From positions 57,500,034 to 57,564,033 of the forward strand of contig OX377202.1 in NCBI GenBank assembly GCA_947396885.1: a stretch of DNA of 64,000 nt, given 5' to 3'. Made by a program: the position numbers and the translations under genes. Under the pieces are notes generated by a model, which saw only the letters and a program-made list of their open reading frames with translations, searched no databases and had not been told where the DNA came from. Origin of the DNA: Heligmosomoides polygyrus polygyrus. Lineage: Eukaryota; Nematoda; Chromadorea; Rhabditida; Heligmosomidae. Positions within the stretch are counted from its first letter, which is position 1; every line of letters begins with the position of its first letter. Shown piece by piece: positions 12,501-20,200 of this stretch.

Positions 12501-14302
12501 CAGAGTTTGCGATCGAACTTTCATATTGAATTTCCTGTAGCTTTTTGATAAGTTCGATTGACACTTCTTGTGCTTTCTCCAATTTCGTGTACGCTGTGGA
12601 AACCTTGGCTTCGATTCTTTCTTTGCTGTCGTCCTTCAAAATTGCCGAGCCTGCGGCCTCGGTATATTTGTCGATGGCTTTTTCTAGTGCGAGCTGCCTT
12701 GATTAAAGCTAGAGTTGTGCTTGTTGTAGTCTCATTTGTTTTTTATTCGAGCTGTACTCGTTGTCGCGTAGGCCACGCCTGTTTTCCCTTATGTTTTACC
12801 ATCTCAGGATGATAGCTCTTCTTCCGATCAGATTTTTGATCCCGCTTGTAGGTTCCTGCAGTTTTTGTTCGAAATTAGACAGTATCTGGTGCTCCAACGT
12901 TGTGAATAAGACTACCTGGACAGAACTCAAACTCAACTCAGGCAACTGTAAGAGTCACTCGCCTTCACGAAGTCCTTTGATCTCGAAGCCGATGCACTAC
13001 TATCGATGATGGTTGCTCGCCCTTCTTAGAACTTCTTCTAAGGTCACGCTGTAGATGCAGCATAGACCAATGCTGTCGCACACATTTCGGCAATTGAATT
13101 TTACTTTCCAGATGACAAGCGGACAACAACGTCGTAGTATCATCTAAAAGATAACAGTAACTGGAGATTGATATCAATATCATGAACATTAGAACATCAA
13201 CAAGTTCTAACGGCGCGCCGATTGATCATAACGCTTCTGCTGAAATAGCGCTTATCGCTGTACAGAGAGCCTACATTTTAGGTAAATGGATGGCTCAGTC
13301 CTTCTTGCCAAATGACATTTTCTGCTCCTATGCGCCAAGAATTTGAGCCTTCTGGACAAGCAGGCCTTCTGGACAAGCATCCAGTTTGATTTGCAAGACA
13401 GCCACTTCACAATGAATAGAGCTTTGTTTGAAGTGAAAATTGATTAAACTGCCATATTCTTGCAGGAATCAATTGGGGAAGAAGTCCTGTACGAGAACTG
13501 GGGAGGTACGCGGAAGTCCGAGACTCCATTTGGACACGTGCGAACTGGCGGCAAAATCCCGTTAGAACTCAGGTAATGTTTACCTAGCATTGACCAATTA
13601 GTTCGTGTCGACCTCTTCCACATTCAGCCCCAGTTGTTTGCAGGTATAACCCGTCGAAGGATCTGCCGCCAGATAAGCTTCAAAAATTAACCGTTTCTGC
13701 TAGATCCGCGGGATTTGTTCCCGTGGTGCTTGACGGTTGGTTCGCCTTTTCGTTTACAGTTCTTTAAATGATTCCTACGAGACGTTTAATAATGATGAGA
13801 AACTTCCTTCTTTTTTGCTCACTGCTCACTATGCTTTTTAATTCTCCGGTAAAACGGTAGTATTGGTCTATTCAATTTTCTTCTTTTGTTTTGTTTTCAG
13901 AACATCGATGTGGCAGGAGGATTAAGTGGTGGTGGAGATTGGATTCGAATGACATATCTTTCGGCATTTACCGCTCCGCACCGGGACAAGAAAAGGTTTT
14001 TCTTATTTTGACCATCATCATTTCGAACGTACGCTGCAACAATATCTTCAAGGTGGCGGAGCACAACGATGACTTCATGGTTCACCCGAAATTCAAGCTG
14101 CAGACCGAATTTGTTCCGGAAGACGGAGAGGTGAGTCAGCCAGGCAAACAACCAGTTCCTCACGTGCTGTAGTTGGCGAAGGAGTTCGTAATAATTTCAG
14201 GTTATTGCGGAACAGCCAGGAGTATATAAATTTGTGTTCGACAACACACACAGTAAACTTCGCTCAAAAGTCATCAAGTATTGCATAGAAGTGATTCAAT
14301 GA
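374..14302 (+). CDS. SEC14-like CRAL-TRIO/GOLD-domain protein, 3' exons (5' end outside window)
   Basis: Seven exons are visible: 374-500, 2180-2344, 13466-13572, 13644-13735, 13901-13995, 14053-14130 and 14201-14302 (TGA at 14300). All junction phases agree, and almost all introns have GT-AG with nematode-like TTTCAG/TTGCAG acceptors. Together they encode about 255 residues. The first two exons give the second half of a CRAL-TRIO lipid-binding domain (VIFDLDGLSLSQLD; KVFVINAPSFIQILW; ILGDNWRDVLR). The rest gives the linker (ENWGGTRKSE) and a complete GOLD beta-sandwich (WWWRLDSNDISFGIY; EFVPEDGE; GVYKFVFDNTHSK). Family members (SEC14L1-6; nematode cgr-1/ctg type) are cytosolic phosphatidylinositol or tocopherol transfer proteins, some acting in Ras or trafficking control. 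The CRAL-TRIO-N half is absent and must lie upstream of position 1. The 57-nt intron 13996-14052 is in frame and could be retained. Intron 2 is 11.1 kb and full of transposons. Family assignment is firm; the exact orthologue is not. Confidence 0.88.
556..1680 (-). mobile_element. CR1/jockey-type LINE, 5'-truncated, antisense in intron 1
   Basis: An open frame at 805-1671 reads from the reverse-transcriptase active site (MFADDLKVYS, with the FADD residues intact) through the thumb (EVKDLGFLITENLEFD) and C-terminal region (LLEYGTPVFGP; VQKSFTRKLFLRSRR). It then runs into a 3' UTR ending in a TAAA microsatellite (TTTA repeats at 556-598 on the + strand), the usual CR1-like tail. The 5' end stops near 1680, so the endonuclease and most of RT are missing. 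The 3' UTR matches that of the + strand LINE ending near 5985. It is dead by truncation and sits in the first visible intron of the CRAL-TRIO gene, in the opposite orientation. Confidence 0.8.
2345..3900. other. Intron sequence, nothing recognised
   Basis: This is the first 1.5 kb of the giant intron. The short ORFs here have no motif, splice context or repeat partner that I can see. Confidence 0.5.
3900..5985 (+). mobile_element. CR1/jockey-type LINE, decayed, sense in intron 2
   Basis: The reading frame shifts several times: 3915-4238 (linker before RT), about 4330-4480 (KEASFSNPRNYRPIS in pieces), 4630-4908 (IDVIYFHIEKAFDKVPHDKL; SGVPQGSVLSPVLFNIY), 4910-4963 (active site as FGNDLKIY), 4935-5177 and 5180-5700 (thumb and C-terminal part, SFTRKLFFRSR). 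The 3' UTR to about 5985 is homologous to that of the antisense copy at 556-800. There are several frameshifts and stops, and the first catalytic Asp of the FADD box reads Asn. It is a pseudogene copy of the same family. Confidence 0.8.
6055..7560 (-). repeat. tRNA-derived SINE copy, split by an inserted element
   Basis: The parts 6055-6208 and 7472-7560 are homologous to the intact SINE at 8122-8420. Shared blocks include the body with ATAAAGGATGACGTTA and the GGTGGCCAGGCGATG segment, then the part with the B-box-like end. They are separated by the element at 6209-7468, so the SINE is older than that insertion. The tRNA head is degraded. Confidence 0.65.
6209..7468. mobile_element. PIF/Harbinger-like non-autonomous DNA element (1260 bp, TTA target duplication)
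   Basis: The ends are perfect 19-bp inverted repeats: GGCCTATGGTATACTCCCG at 6209-6227 and its reverse complement at 7450-7468. Both are directly flanked by TTA (6206-6208 and 7469-7471), the 3-bp duplication typical of PIF/Harbinger. The interior is GC-rich near both ends, with nested inverted repeats. ORFs such as 6089-6571 are by-products of that composition; no transposase motif was seen. It interrupts a SINE whose uninterrupted relative is at 8122-8420. Confidence 0.75.
7585..7790 (-). pseudogene. Small CR1-like LINE fragment
   Basis: The frame 7582-7779 ends in NYIVNEDVIQAVDSVRDLGF, the segment that follows the RT palm in the CR1 copies of this window (compare SYFIEGQRIVQATEVKDLGF). 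Only this short piece is present. Confidence 0.5.
8122..8420 (-). repeat. tRNA-derived SINE with 13-bp target-site duplication
   Basis: On the minus strand it starts with a pol III A-box-like TGTAGCGCAGTCGG (8399-8412), followed by a B-box-like GGTTCGGATTTCC. The body ends in an A/T-rich tail (TTTATTTTATTTTTA). The element is bounded by the direct repeat ACACTAGCAATTA at 8109-8121 and 8421-8433, a 13-bp duplication typical of LINE-mediated insertion. The perfect duplication indicates a fairly recent insertion. Partial relatives lie at 6055-7560, near 51355-51420 and near 62025-62125. Confidence 0.75.
8644..9731 (-). repeat. 3' LTR of the BEL/Pao element, with about 810 bp of extra sequence
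   Basis: 8644-8732 and 9550-9731 align with the two halves of the 262-bp LTR at 13001-13262. The sequence between has no counterpart there and contains the RING-finger pseudogene. Either it was inserted into this LTR or it was lost from the other one. Confidence 0.65.
9128..9508 (-). pseudogene. RING-finger (RING-HC) protein 3' end, pseudogene
   Basis: From the Met at 9508 the minus strand reads a RING-like cysteine cluster: CTFNCEDSQADVCCVPYGH, then VVCKQCARS, then RRGPLCYQLI. E3 ligases of the MULAN/neuralized type have C-x2-C, PCGH, CxxC and CPLC. Here PCGH reads PYGH, CPLC reads GPLC, and the first pair is spaced by three residues, so zinc binding should fail. A basic helical tail (EEEKHGILADEEIERH) meets a TAA after LDAER. 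The same frame continues KLRELKKLREKLAS and ends in TAG at 9128-9130, which suggests the TAA is a nonsense mutation. It lies inside the 3' LTR copy of the BEL element. Confidence 0.5.
9732..10868 (-). pseudogene. Proline/glutamine-rich broken ORF in the position of BEL pol
   Basis: The minus strand from about 10868 to 10180 reads, across one frame change and one in-frame TAG, as a low-complexity P/Q-rich protein (FPVPSELPATIRPSLQEQVL; VSFAPPPSKFATLPAVQVPY; repeated QQFAPPPQQF-like units). It continues at 9876-10181 as imperfect tandem repeats of about 27 residues (TPYPAHRLPSFPHLFATPS). This is where pol should be. It is not recognised as a retroelement domain. It could be a captured host fragment or an unusual gag tail; I cannot tell which. 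Confidence 0.4.
11050..12640 (-). pseudogene. BEL/Pao gag, zinc-knuckle and protease remnant
   Basis: Read on the minus strand. 12385-12639 is an N-terminal coiled region (KDDSKERIEAKVSTAYTKL). 12074-12388 is the typical BEL gag segment (IEKLNYLLQSLQGPAREIL; DLLQRELGNQV). About 11640-11760 holds zinc knuckles: CKNCDASAHSAREC (CX2CX4HX4C) and a second one lacking its first Cys (HCNEKGHHTFIC). Further down is an aspartic-protease-like stretch with ESGATS where DSGA is expected (about 11390). Frameshifts separate these parts and several stops interrupt them, so no functional protein is predicted. Confidence 0.65.
13001..13262 (-). repeat. 5' LTR of the BEL/Pao element
   Basis: It runs from TATCGATGATGG to CGCTGTA on the + strand, repeats the ends of 8644-9731, and is followed by the target duplication CAGAG. 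Its inner neighbour on the minus strand leads into gag. Confidence 0.72.
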
Positions 14303-14339
14303 CCTCGAATACGTGCGCCTCACTTTCTGTACCATGCTC

Positions 14340-14345
14340 AATAAA
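14340..14345 (+). terminator. poly(A) signal AATAAA of the CRAL-TRIO/GOLD gene
   Basis: A canonical AATAAA lies 38 bases after the TGA at 14300-14302, a normal nematode 3' UTR length. It supports this being the true gene end. Confidence 0.7.
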
Positions 14346-15700
14346 TGTATTATTCCGATGTTCTGATTCGATCCAGCAGACCCACAGCCCAGACCAGTTT
14401 GTCCACCTATCGATCGGCTCTGACACACACACACTTCGGTGGACTTTAGACAATCCTTATGGCTGTTTCCAGATTCAGGGAAGGGCAAAGAAGAACCCAC
14501 GTCAGCCCTGAACAATATGCTTTCAGTTACGCCTTCTACTCAGGTTTCTCTCGAGCATATGGCCTCTCTACCAGCCGCTACAGGCTTAAGCACATGTGTT
14601 AAAACATTGTTACTAGTAGTCTTCAGCTTAACCGGTTCCAAGCTGATATCAGCGGTCGGCTCATCTCGTATCACGGGTGGGTGCTGACAGACCTCGAGGA
14701 TATCGCGGATGTTACGTGCAGTTAAGCAGCGCCGGTGGTGTAAGGCGAATATCGCTGCCCGGAAAGCAGAGGATGCGAGTTCGAGTCCCGCCTGGCGCAA
14801 GAGTTTTGATCGCAACAAAACATCCTGTAACAATGTAGATGTTACTCCTTCATGGGAAGTGTGAAATGAGGCCTACAAGGGAAGGATAACGGGTGACCAT
14901 GACATATTGAGAAAATATGTATATCACTGGATGCTAATACATACCTACAGTAATCAATCAAAGTTTAAAAGCGGACCTAACATGTGTGGTCACAGCCTCA
15001 AATAACCTCACTGGGAGAAGTTTGGAGGAAAAACCTTTCCCAACTCTGGAGTTGTGAAAGTAAAATATTACCTATGAATCAGGTTTTCTTTCTTGCGACC
15101 TTTTTCGTTGCGATTTCACATATAGAGCTTTGGTTGATAGTGGCTGATCCTTTTAGGAAGCGCAAAAACCCTGCATCATAGGGAGCTGGTCCTCAAACAC
15201 CCTGTCCCACCACAACGCCCCTATCCACTGCGACACCCTAGCTCGGGTGCCGCCGCAGTTACCAGACTACTTGAGCTCGCCCTCTTGGGATCGGAGGACT
15301 CTGCGCGCTGGCAGGGGTCATAGAGTGCAAACCAAAAGTGGTCCACAACCCCGATCCCAGAGGCGTATAGCAGAAATGAAGCGCATTCGTGGCGCAACAT
15401 TCGAAGCCGCATCCCGCAATCTCCGTTCAAAATGCCATGGTTACCTGGTAGCCTTCCCTTGTTTAGAACTAGAAAAATTTGATTACAGGAACCAAAGAAT
15501 GCCACGAGCGGTGTAGAGAATAGGTCAATATGAGAACTACTACTCATTAAGTTCATCATGTAAGAGCAACTCTGCGATGCGAAGAGGCACATAGTGGATT
15601 TTCGATTAGCCACCATCTATCATAATTACATATCTATTGGACCGCTTCTAAAAAAATGCTGCTATACAATCTTTAGCTATACAATGCGGCATTACCAATA
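14346..15700. other. Intergenic stretch, mostly unassigned
   Basis: Apart from the tRNA-like sequence at 14729-14798, I recognise no gene or complete element here. Short ORFs lack motifs or splice context. Confidence 0.4.
14729..14798 (+). other. tRNA-like sequence (pseudo-tRNA or SINE head)
   Basis: A 7-bp acceptor-like stem (GCGCCGG with CTGGCGC) closes 70 nt. Inside are a 4-bp CTGC/GCAG stem with the seven-base loop CCGGAAA (GGA in anticodon position) and a T-arm-like GCGAG-TTCGAGT-CCCGC with one mismatch, close to the pol III B box. A proper D stem cannot be formed. GGA would mean tRNA-Ser, which needs a long variable arm that is absent. So it is a tRNA-derived relic, not a functional tRNA. 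Confidence 0.4.
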
Positions 15701-15702
15701 AC

Positions 15703-16275
15703 AAGGAAAGGGTCTGAAGTGTGTCTGAACGGGGAAAGAGGGTCATATAGGAATAATCCCCATCCCTCTACTAGTACAAAAGTGAGCTTATTTTTCAATC
15801 AGGTGCCGGATTCATCAACAATTAAACCCGTGGATATGCGTGGTACAAGGGGTAGAGATCAGATAAGAGTCAGGTAGAGATGAGGTAAGAGTCAGAGACG
15901 CAGGCTTCATCGTGGATACATCTATCACCTATACCCGCGGGTTAGTCGTTGATGAATCCGGCTCCAGGTCGTTAAACCAAAGGGAAAGGAGGCCCCCGAA
16001 TTCACTACGTCGCGGCGGCGGTGCCCTGGCGAGCGCGGGAGTCTTTTGTGCGCCCGCGATGCCACACCAGGAAAGCGGTCCGGGGCGCAGTGGATGGCGT
16101 CGTTGGTTAGTGGGAGGGAGTCGGGGTTTGGTTTTCGTGGGTTGCGGTGTTTATCTGTTTCAACTGTTCGGTAAAGGTCTGAGGGATACAAAAGTCCACA
16201 CAATTCTCAGACCTTTTCTGCAGTATTTTGCAGCCGTATGCTGTAGAGAGCAAACTTGTTGCGAAGTGCTCGTTA
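15703..16275 (+). repeat. Partial copy (left arm) of the 1.6 kb foldback family, with a 160-bp MITE inside
   Basis: It starts with the family terminus (GGGTCTGAAGTGTGTCTGAA) and GTCATATAGGAATAATCCCC. It includes the tRNA-like GGCGCAGTGGATGGCGTCG block also seen at 47500 and 58130. The matching right arm is absent. The full-length copies are at 47295-48900 and 57955-60490. Confidence 0.6.
15805..15964. mobile_element. 160-bp palindromic MITE
   Basis: The imperfect inverted ends of about 27 bp (GCCGGATTCATCAACAATTA on the left; reverse complement GCCGGATTCATCAACGACTA on the right) are flanked by CAGG on both sides (15801-15804 and 15965-15968). The insertion separates the A/T-rich tract and the GTCGTTAAACC block, which are contiguous in the foldback copy near 58040. 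Confidence 0.55.
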
Positions 16276-16669
16276 AGCGGTTTTCTCACTGCCGTTACTG
16301 CTGTTGCGCAACAGATGCCGTAATGATGAAGCATAGCGCAGAGACGAAGAGAAGCATCAAGAGGAACGAGGAGGGCTTCCACACTGCTGTTGTCGCAACC
16401 CTGCATCAGCAACACCGGCATCGGTTGCGCAACGGTTGCGCAACGGTTGCGCGGCGTCAGCAACAAAGAATGATCGCCATCATCTACACCAGCAACATGC
16501 CTCCGTTGCCAGCATCAGCAACAAGGAATGATCGCCATCATTCCTTGTTGCTCACAGGTCTCATCTCATTATCTTATCTCACCACGTTGCGGCTGCAACA
16601 AGCATCGAACTCCGCCCCTCTTTCGTTGCTTGTCGCTGCAGCAGCAGCAACGGCAGTGTGAAAGTCGCT
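16276..16669. mobile_element. 394-bp MITE with TTA target duplication
   Basis: The ends are inverted (AGCGGTTTTCTCACTGCCG and GGCAGTGTGAAAGTCGCT). TTA flanks both sides (16273-16275 and 16670-16672). Inside are a short GGTTGCGCAAC tandem array (about 16429-16453) and a perfect 15-bp-stem hairpin at 16519-16552. Its sister copy is at 16847-17196. Confidence 0.65.
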
Positions 16670-16846
16670 TTACTGATTGGTTCCTAATTATAATGCATTG
16701 AGAACGTTATTCAGCGTAATGATACAGGTATGATAAATAGGAGTGATACATATAAGGTACAAAGTGCATGAAACTGCTCTCCTTTTCGAGCATGTTTCCG
16801 TCACATGTATGCCCGATGGTGTACTCTTATTCTCCAGTGTTGCTTA

Positions 16847-17196
16847 AGCGGCTTTCACACTGCCGTTGCTGCTGTTCCAGCAACGAGCAACGAAAAAGGG
16901 GTGGAGTTTGATGCATGCTGCAGCCGCAACGCGCGAGATAGGATAATAAGATAAGATATACCTCCGTGGCGAGATGAGATATACCTCCGTGGCGAGCATC
17001 AGCCACAAGAAATGATGGCGATCATTATTGTTGCTGAGCCCGCGCAACCGATGCCGGTGTTGCTAATGCGGAGTTGCGGCAACAGCAGTGTGAAAGCCCC
17101 CCTCGTTGCTGTTGTTGCTCCTCTGCGTCTCTGCGGTATGCTTCATCATTACGGCAGCAGTTGCGCAACGGCAGCAACGGCAGTGTGAAAGCCGCT
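16847..17196. mobile_element. 350-bp MITE with TTA target duplication
   Basis: The inverted ends AGCGGCTTTCACACTGCCG / CGGCAGTGTGAAAGCCGCT are nearly perfect. TTA lies at 16844-16846 and 17197-17199. It belongs to the same family as 16276-16669, only about 180 bp away. The termini read TTTCACACTGCCGTTGCTGCTG-like, and most ORFs across it are products of that repeat. Confidence 0.68.
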
Positions 17197-17296
17197 TTAG
17201 GCTTCTCGAATCACGTTTCGATTCAAGCTCCTATGCCTGAAAGAAGAGCTTGCGTATTCGAACTATGCCTTCGTGTGCTTCTGGACCAGAGATTTG

Positions 17297-20200
17297 CGGA
17301 AGTTCCGTTCCGTGTTCCGCCTGTTTTTGGACCGGAATGCGGAAACGGAAATGGGCACTGTTCCACACCAGTTCTATACTGAACACAATCAGCTTATCAA
17401 TTAAAAAGGGTTCCCTATACATAATTGTGAGAGAAATACTGTTTGACAACTCCAGTAATAATATTTTTGGAATTGGTTAGACTACCAAAAAAAGTACTCA
17501 AAACTAGGAACGGCTGAGTGCAGGGCAAAACTAATGGGCCAGCAAAGGCTATGTATGCATTGTATGCTAAGAAAGTGCACTCAATTTTGATCCATTATTT
17601 ATTTATTTATTTATTACGTGGGTATAAGACACACGTGTAACAGAGAAGGAAAACAAAAACAAAACCAAGCAACACTCAAACCATTAACCACATGACCTAG
17701 TACTCGAGTAGTGCATTTGTGGCTATACGCTTGAACTCAGCGGATGCAGGAAGGGGGTGAGGCAGGAACACCAAACCTGAGTGATACGAAAGCAGAAGCC
17801 GCTCGACAGGTGAAAGACCTAGCCCTCAGGTTGGTGCTGGTTCTGGCAAATTTTGGTGCTGGTTCTGGCAATTAATTTTATGGAACCGTCTCGAGTTCTG
17901 GACGTTGTGACGGAGTAATACACTGACACAGAACAGCGTCCCCTCCCTGTGAGCATTTAAGAACAGTGCAAAGATCCTTCAACTTTCGGCGCGATTCCAT
18001 AGTGTGAAGACCCAAATAAGCATTTCTAATACTAGCCCGTGGGATTCTAGAATAGAGAAATCCTCCGGTTCTACGTAAAACTCTCCTTGTAAAACTTTTT
18101 TGAGCCTTTTCTAGCAAGGCCACATCTCTCTTTTTACGAGGCGAGAATACAACAGATCCAAATTCGACAATAGGTCTGATATGTATCTTATACTCCATTG
18201 GCAACACTCTTCTATCATTCGTTACTAAGGCTTTGAAAATTCGAAACAACCTTGTCAGCCCCTTGCGACATAGTATTAGCTTTACATGTTCTGAAAAATT
18301 CAACTTCTCATCGTAAACGAAGCCTAAGTCTTTTATCGAAGTTACTTTTCCGATGGATTGCCCACCGATACGTAATCTATCTGCAGCTGACGAAGTCCCA
18401 ATTCTCATGTGCACTGTCTTCTCCGGAGCCAAAGGAAGAAACCAACGTATGGACCAGTCCTTGACTAGATCAATCCCTGCTGAAGTGCTCTGCAATCGTC
18501 AACAGTGGAAATTTCACGATAGATTTTTACGTCGTTCGCGAACTGCTTTACAATAACACCAGCACTTTCCAATTCTTTTGCGAAATCTAAAGTGTAAACC
18601 ATGAACAAGAGCGGTGACAAGACGCCACCCTGTGGGACTTCACTTTTTACATACCTTATGGATGAAAAAGCTGTACCAACTCTATCTTGAAATGATCTGT
18701 TCGAAAGGAAATCCTTAACCCATCTACAGATAATTGGATGCACTTTCAGCTGTGTTAATCTGTAAAGCAGTTTCGAGTGGCTAACGCGGTCAAAAGCCAT
18801 TGAGAAATCTAAATATATTACGTCACATGCCTTTTTCGACTCTAGGAAATACATCCAGTCATTTAGACATTCAAGCATGTTAGTCTCCACTGACTTCTTC
18901 GGCACGAAGCCATGCTGACAATCTGGAATTATTCCGTTTCTGGATAGATGTTCAAAAAGATGAGACTTAATCCCCTTCTCAAAGATTCTGCACAGAATGG
19001 ACGTGATACTGATAGGCCTGTAGTTGTTGATATCGCTCCCAGGTTCCTTTTTCAACAGAGGTGTAACATAAGAATGCTTCCAGCGTTTGGGCACTTCACC
19101 AAACATCAGAGATTGATTGAAAATATACGCCAGCGGACCAGCGATCACATGAGCAATGTTTTTCAAAAATATGGAAGGTATCCCATCAGGTGTGAGCGAG
19201 CATGGATCGGAGCAACTAAGAATAAGTTCATAGAGCATCCTTCCATCAAACCACGGGACTGCGCCCATTGGCTCACTCACTTCCGAAACGTATGTCGGCA
19301 ATTCCGAGGTATCATCCAGAAAAACATCACAAAATTCATCAGCCATTATTTCCGCCTTATCTGCATCAACAACAGCTACTACATCGTTTTTCAAGATGAC
19401 TCCAATCGGATCCCTCTTTCTGAGCCTATTACTCAGAAACCTGTAGAAGTTCCTTTCTCGACCGAACTCAAGCATTCTCTTTTCAATATTCACATTATAT
19501 TTTTTCAAAGCCTTGAGAAATTCTCCACTAAACTCGGTATATTTCTTCCAGTGGTCCACAACGCTACTTCCATTAGCTAATCTGAACAAGAAATCTCTAT
19601 AATCCAACATGTTTTGTAAATATTGTGGCAAATAAGAATGGCTAGCCTCAATACGCACCCACGGAACAAATAGTTCTACAGCTTCTTTTAAGATACTAGT
19701 TAAAGATTTCATACTTTTCATCAATTCATCAACTTTTGTCACGGAATCCAAGAAATTCCTCCACTAAAACGAGGAAAGAATGTGGCAAACACTATTATTA
19801 TCACACCTTCTAAACTGACGAGTATACGTGTAATTGGTCTCGACGTAATAACAACATAGTCGAAACTTTACACATCTATGATCGCTCAAACCGACGGGAG
19901 GACCTACAATGACTCCATCAACAAACGACTTCTCAGAGGAGAGCAAAAGATCTAGGATGTGGCTACCTCTGGTCGCTTCATTTACAAATTGCACAAGCCT
20001 GTGACTCCTCATCATTTCCACAAAACAAGCGCTATCTGATGATAATGGCTCCCGGAAGTCTGGCCAGCTGACGTCAGGGTAATTGAAATCACCCAACAAA
20101 ACAGATGGGTGCTCACACTCAACGAGATCGCTTATAGCTATGATTAGTTGTTTATTTTGTTCAGAGTTGCAGGAAGGAGCCCGATAAACCGCCACCAATC

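Larger units (their letters stand above)
8644..13262 (-). mobile_element. BEL/Pao-type LTR retrotransposon without recognisable polymerase, antisense in intron 2
   Basis: Two copies of an LTR-like sequence face the same way. The copy at 13001-13262 is 262 bp. The copy at 8644-9731 matches it at both ends but has about 810 extra bases. The whole element is flanked by the 5-bp direct repeat CAGAG (8639-8643 and 13263-13267), as expected for BEL/Pao. The minus strand carries gag with a DUF1759-like region, zinc knuckles and a protease trace, in that order from the 13 kb end. No reverse transcriptase, RNase H or integrase was found. LTR identity looks like roughly 80-85% by eye, so the insertion is old. 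Confidence 0.75.

Noticed and set aside
15912..16661. 249-codon + strand ORF
   Set aside because: It runs through a MITE end, a foldback arm and a second MITE with TTA duplications; no domain is present.
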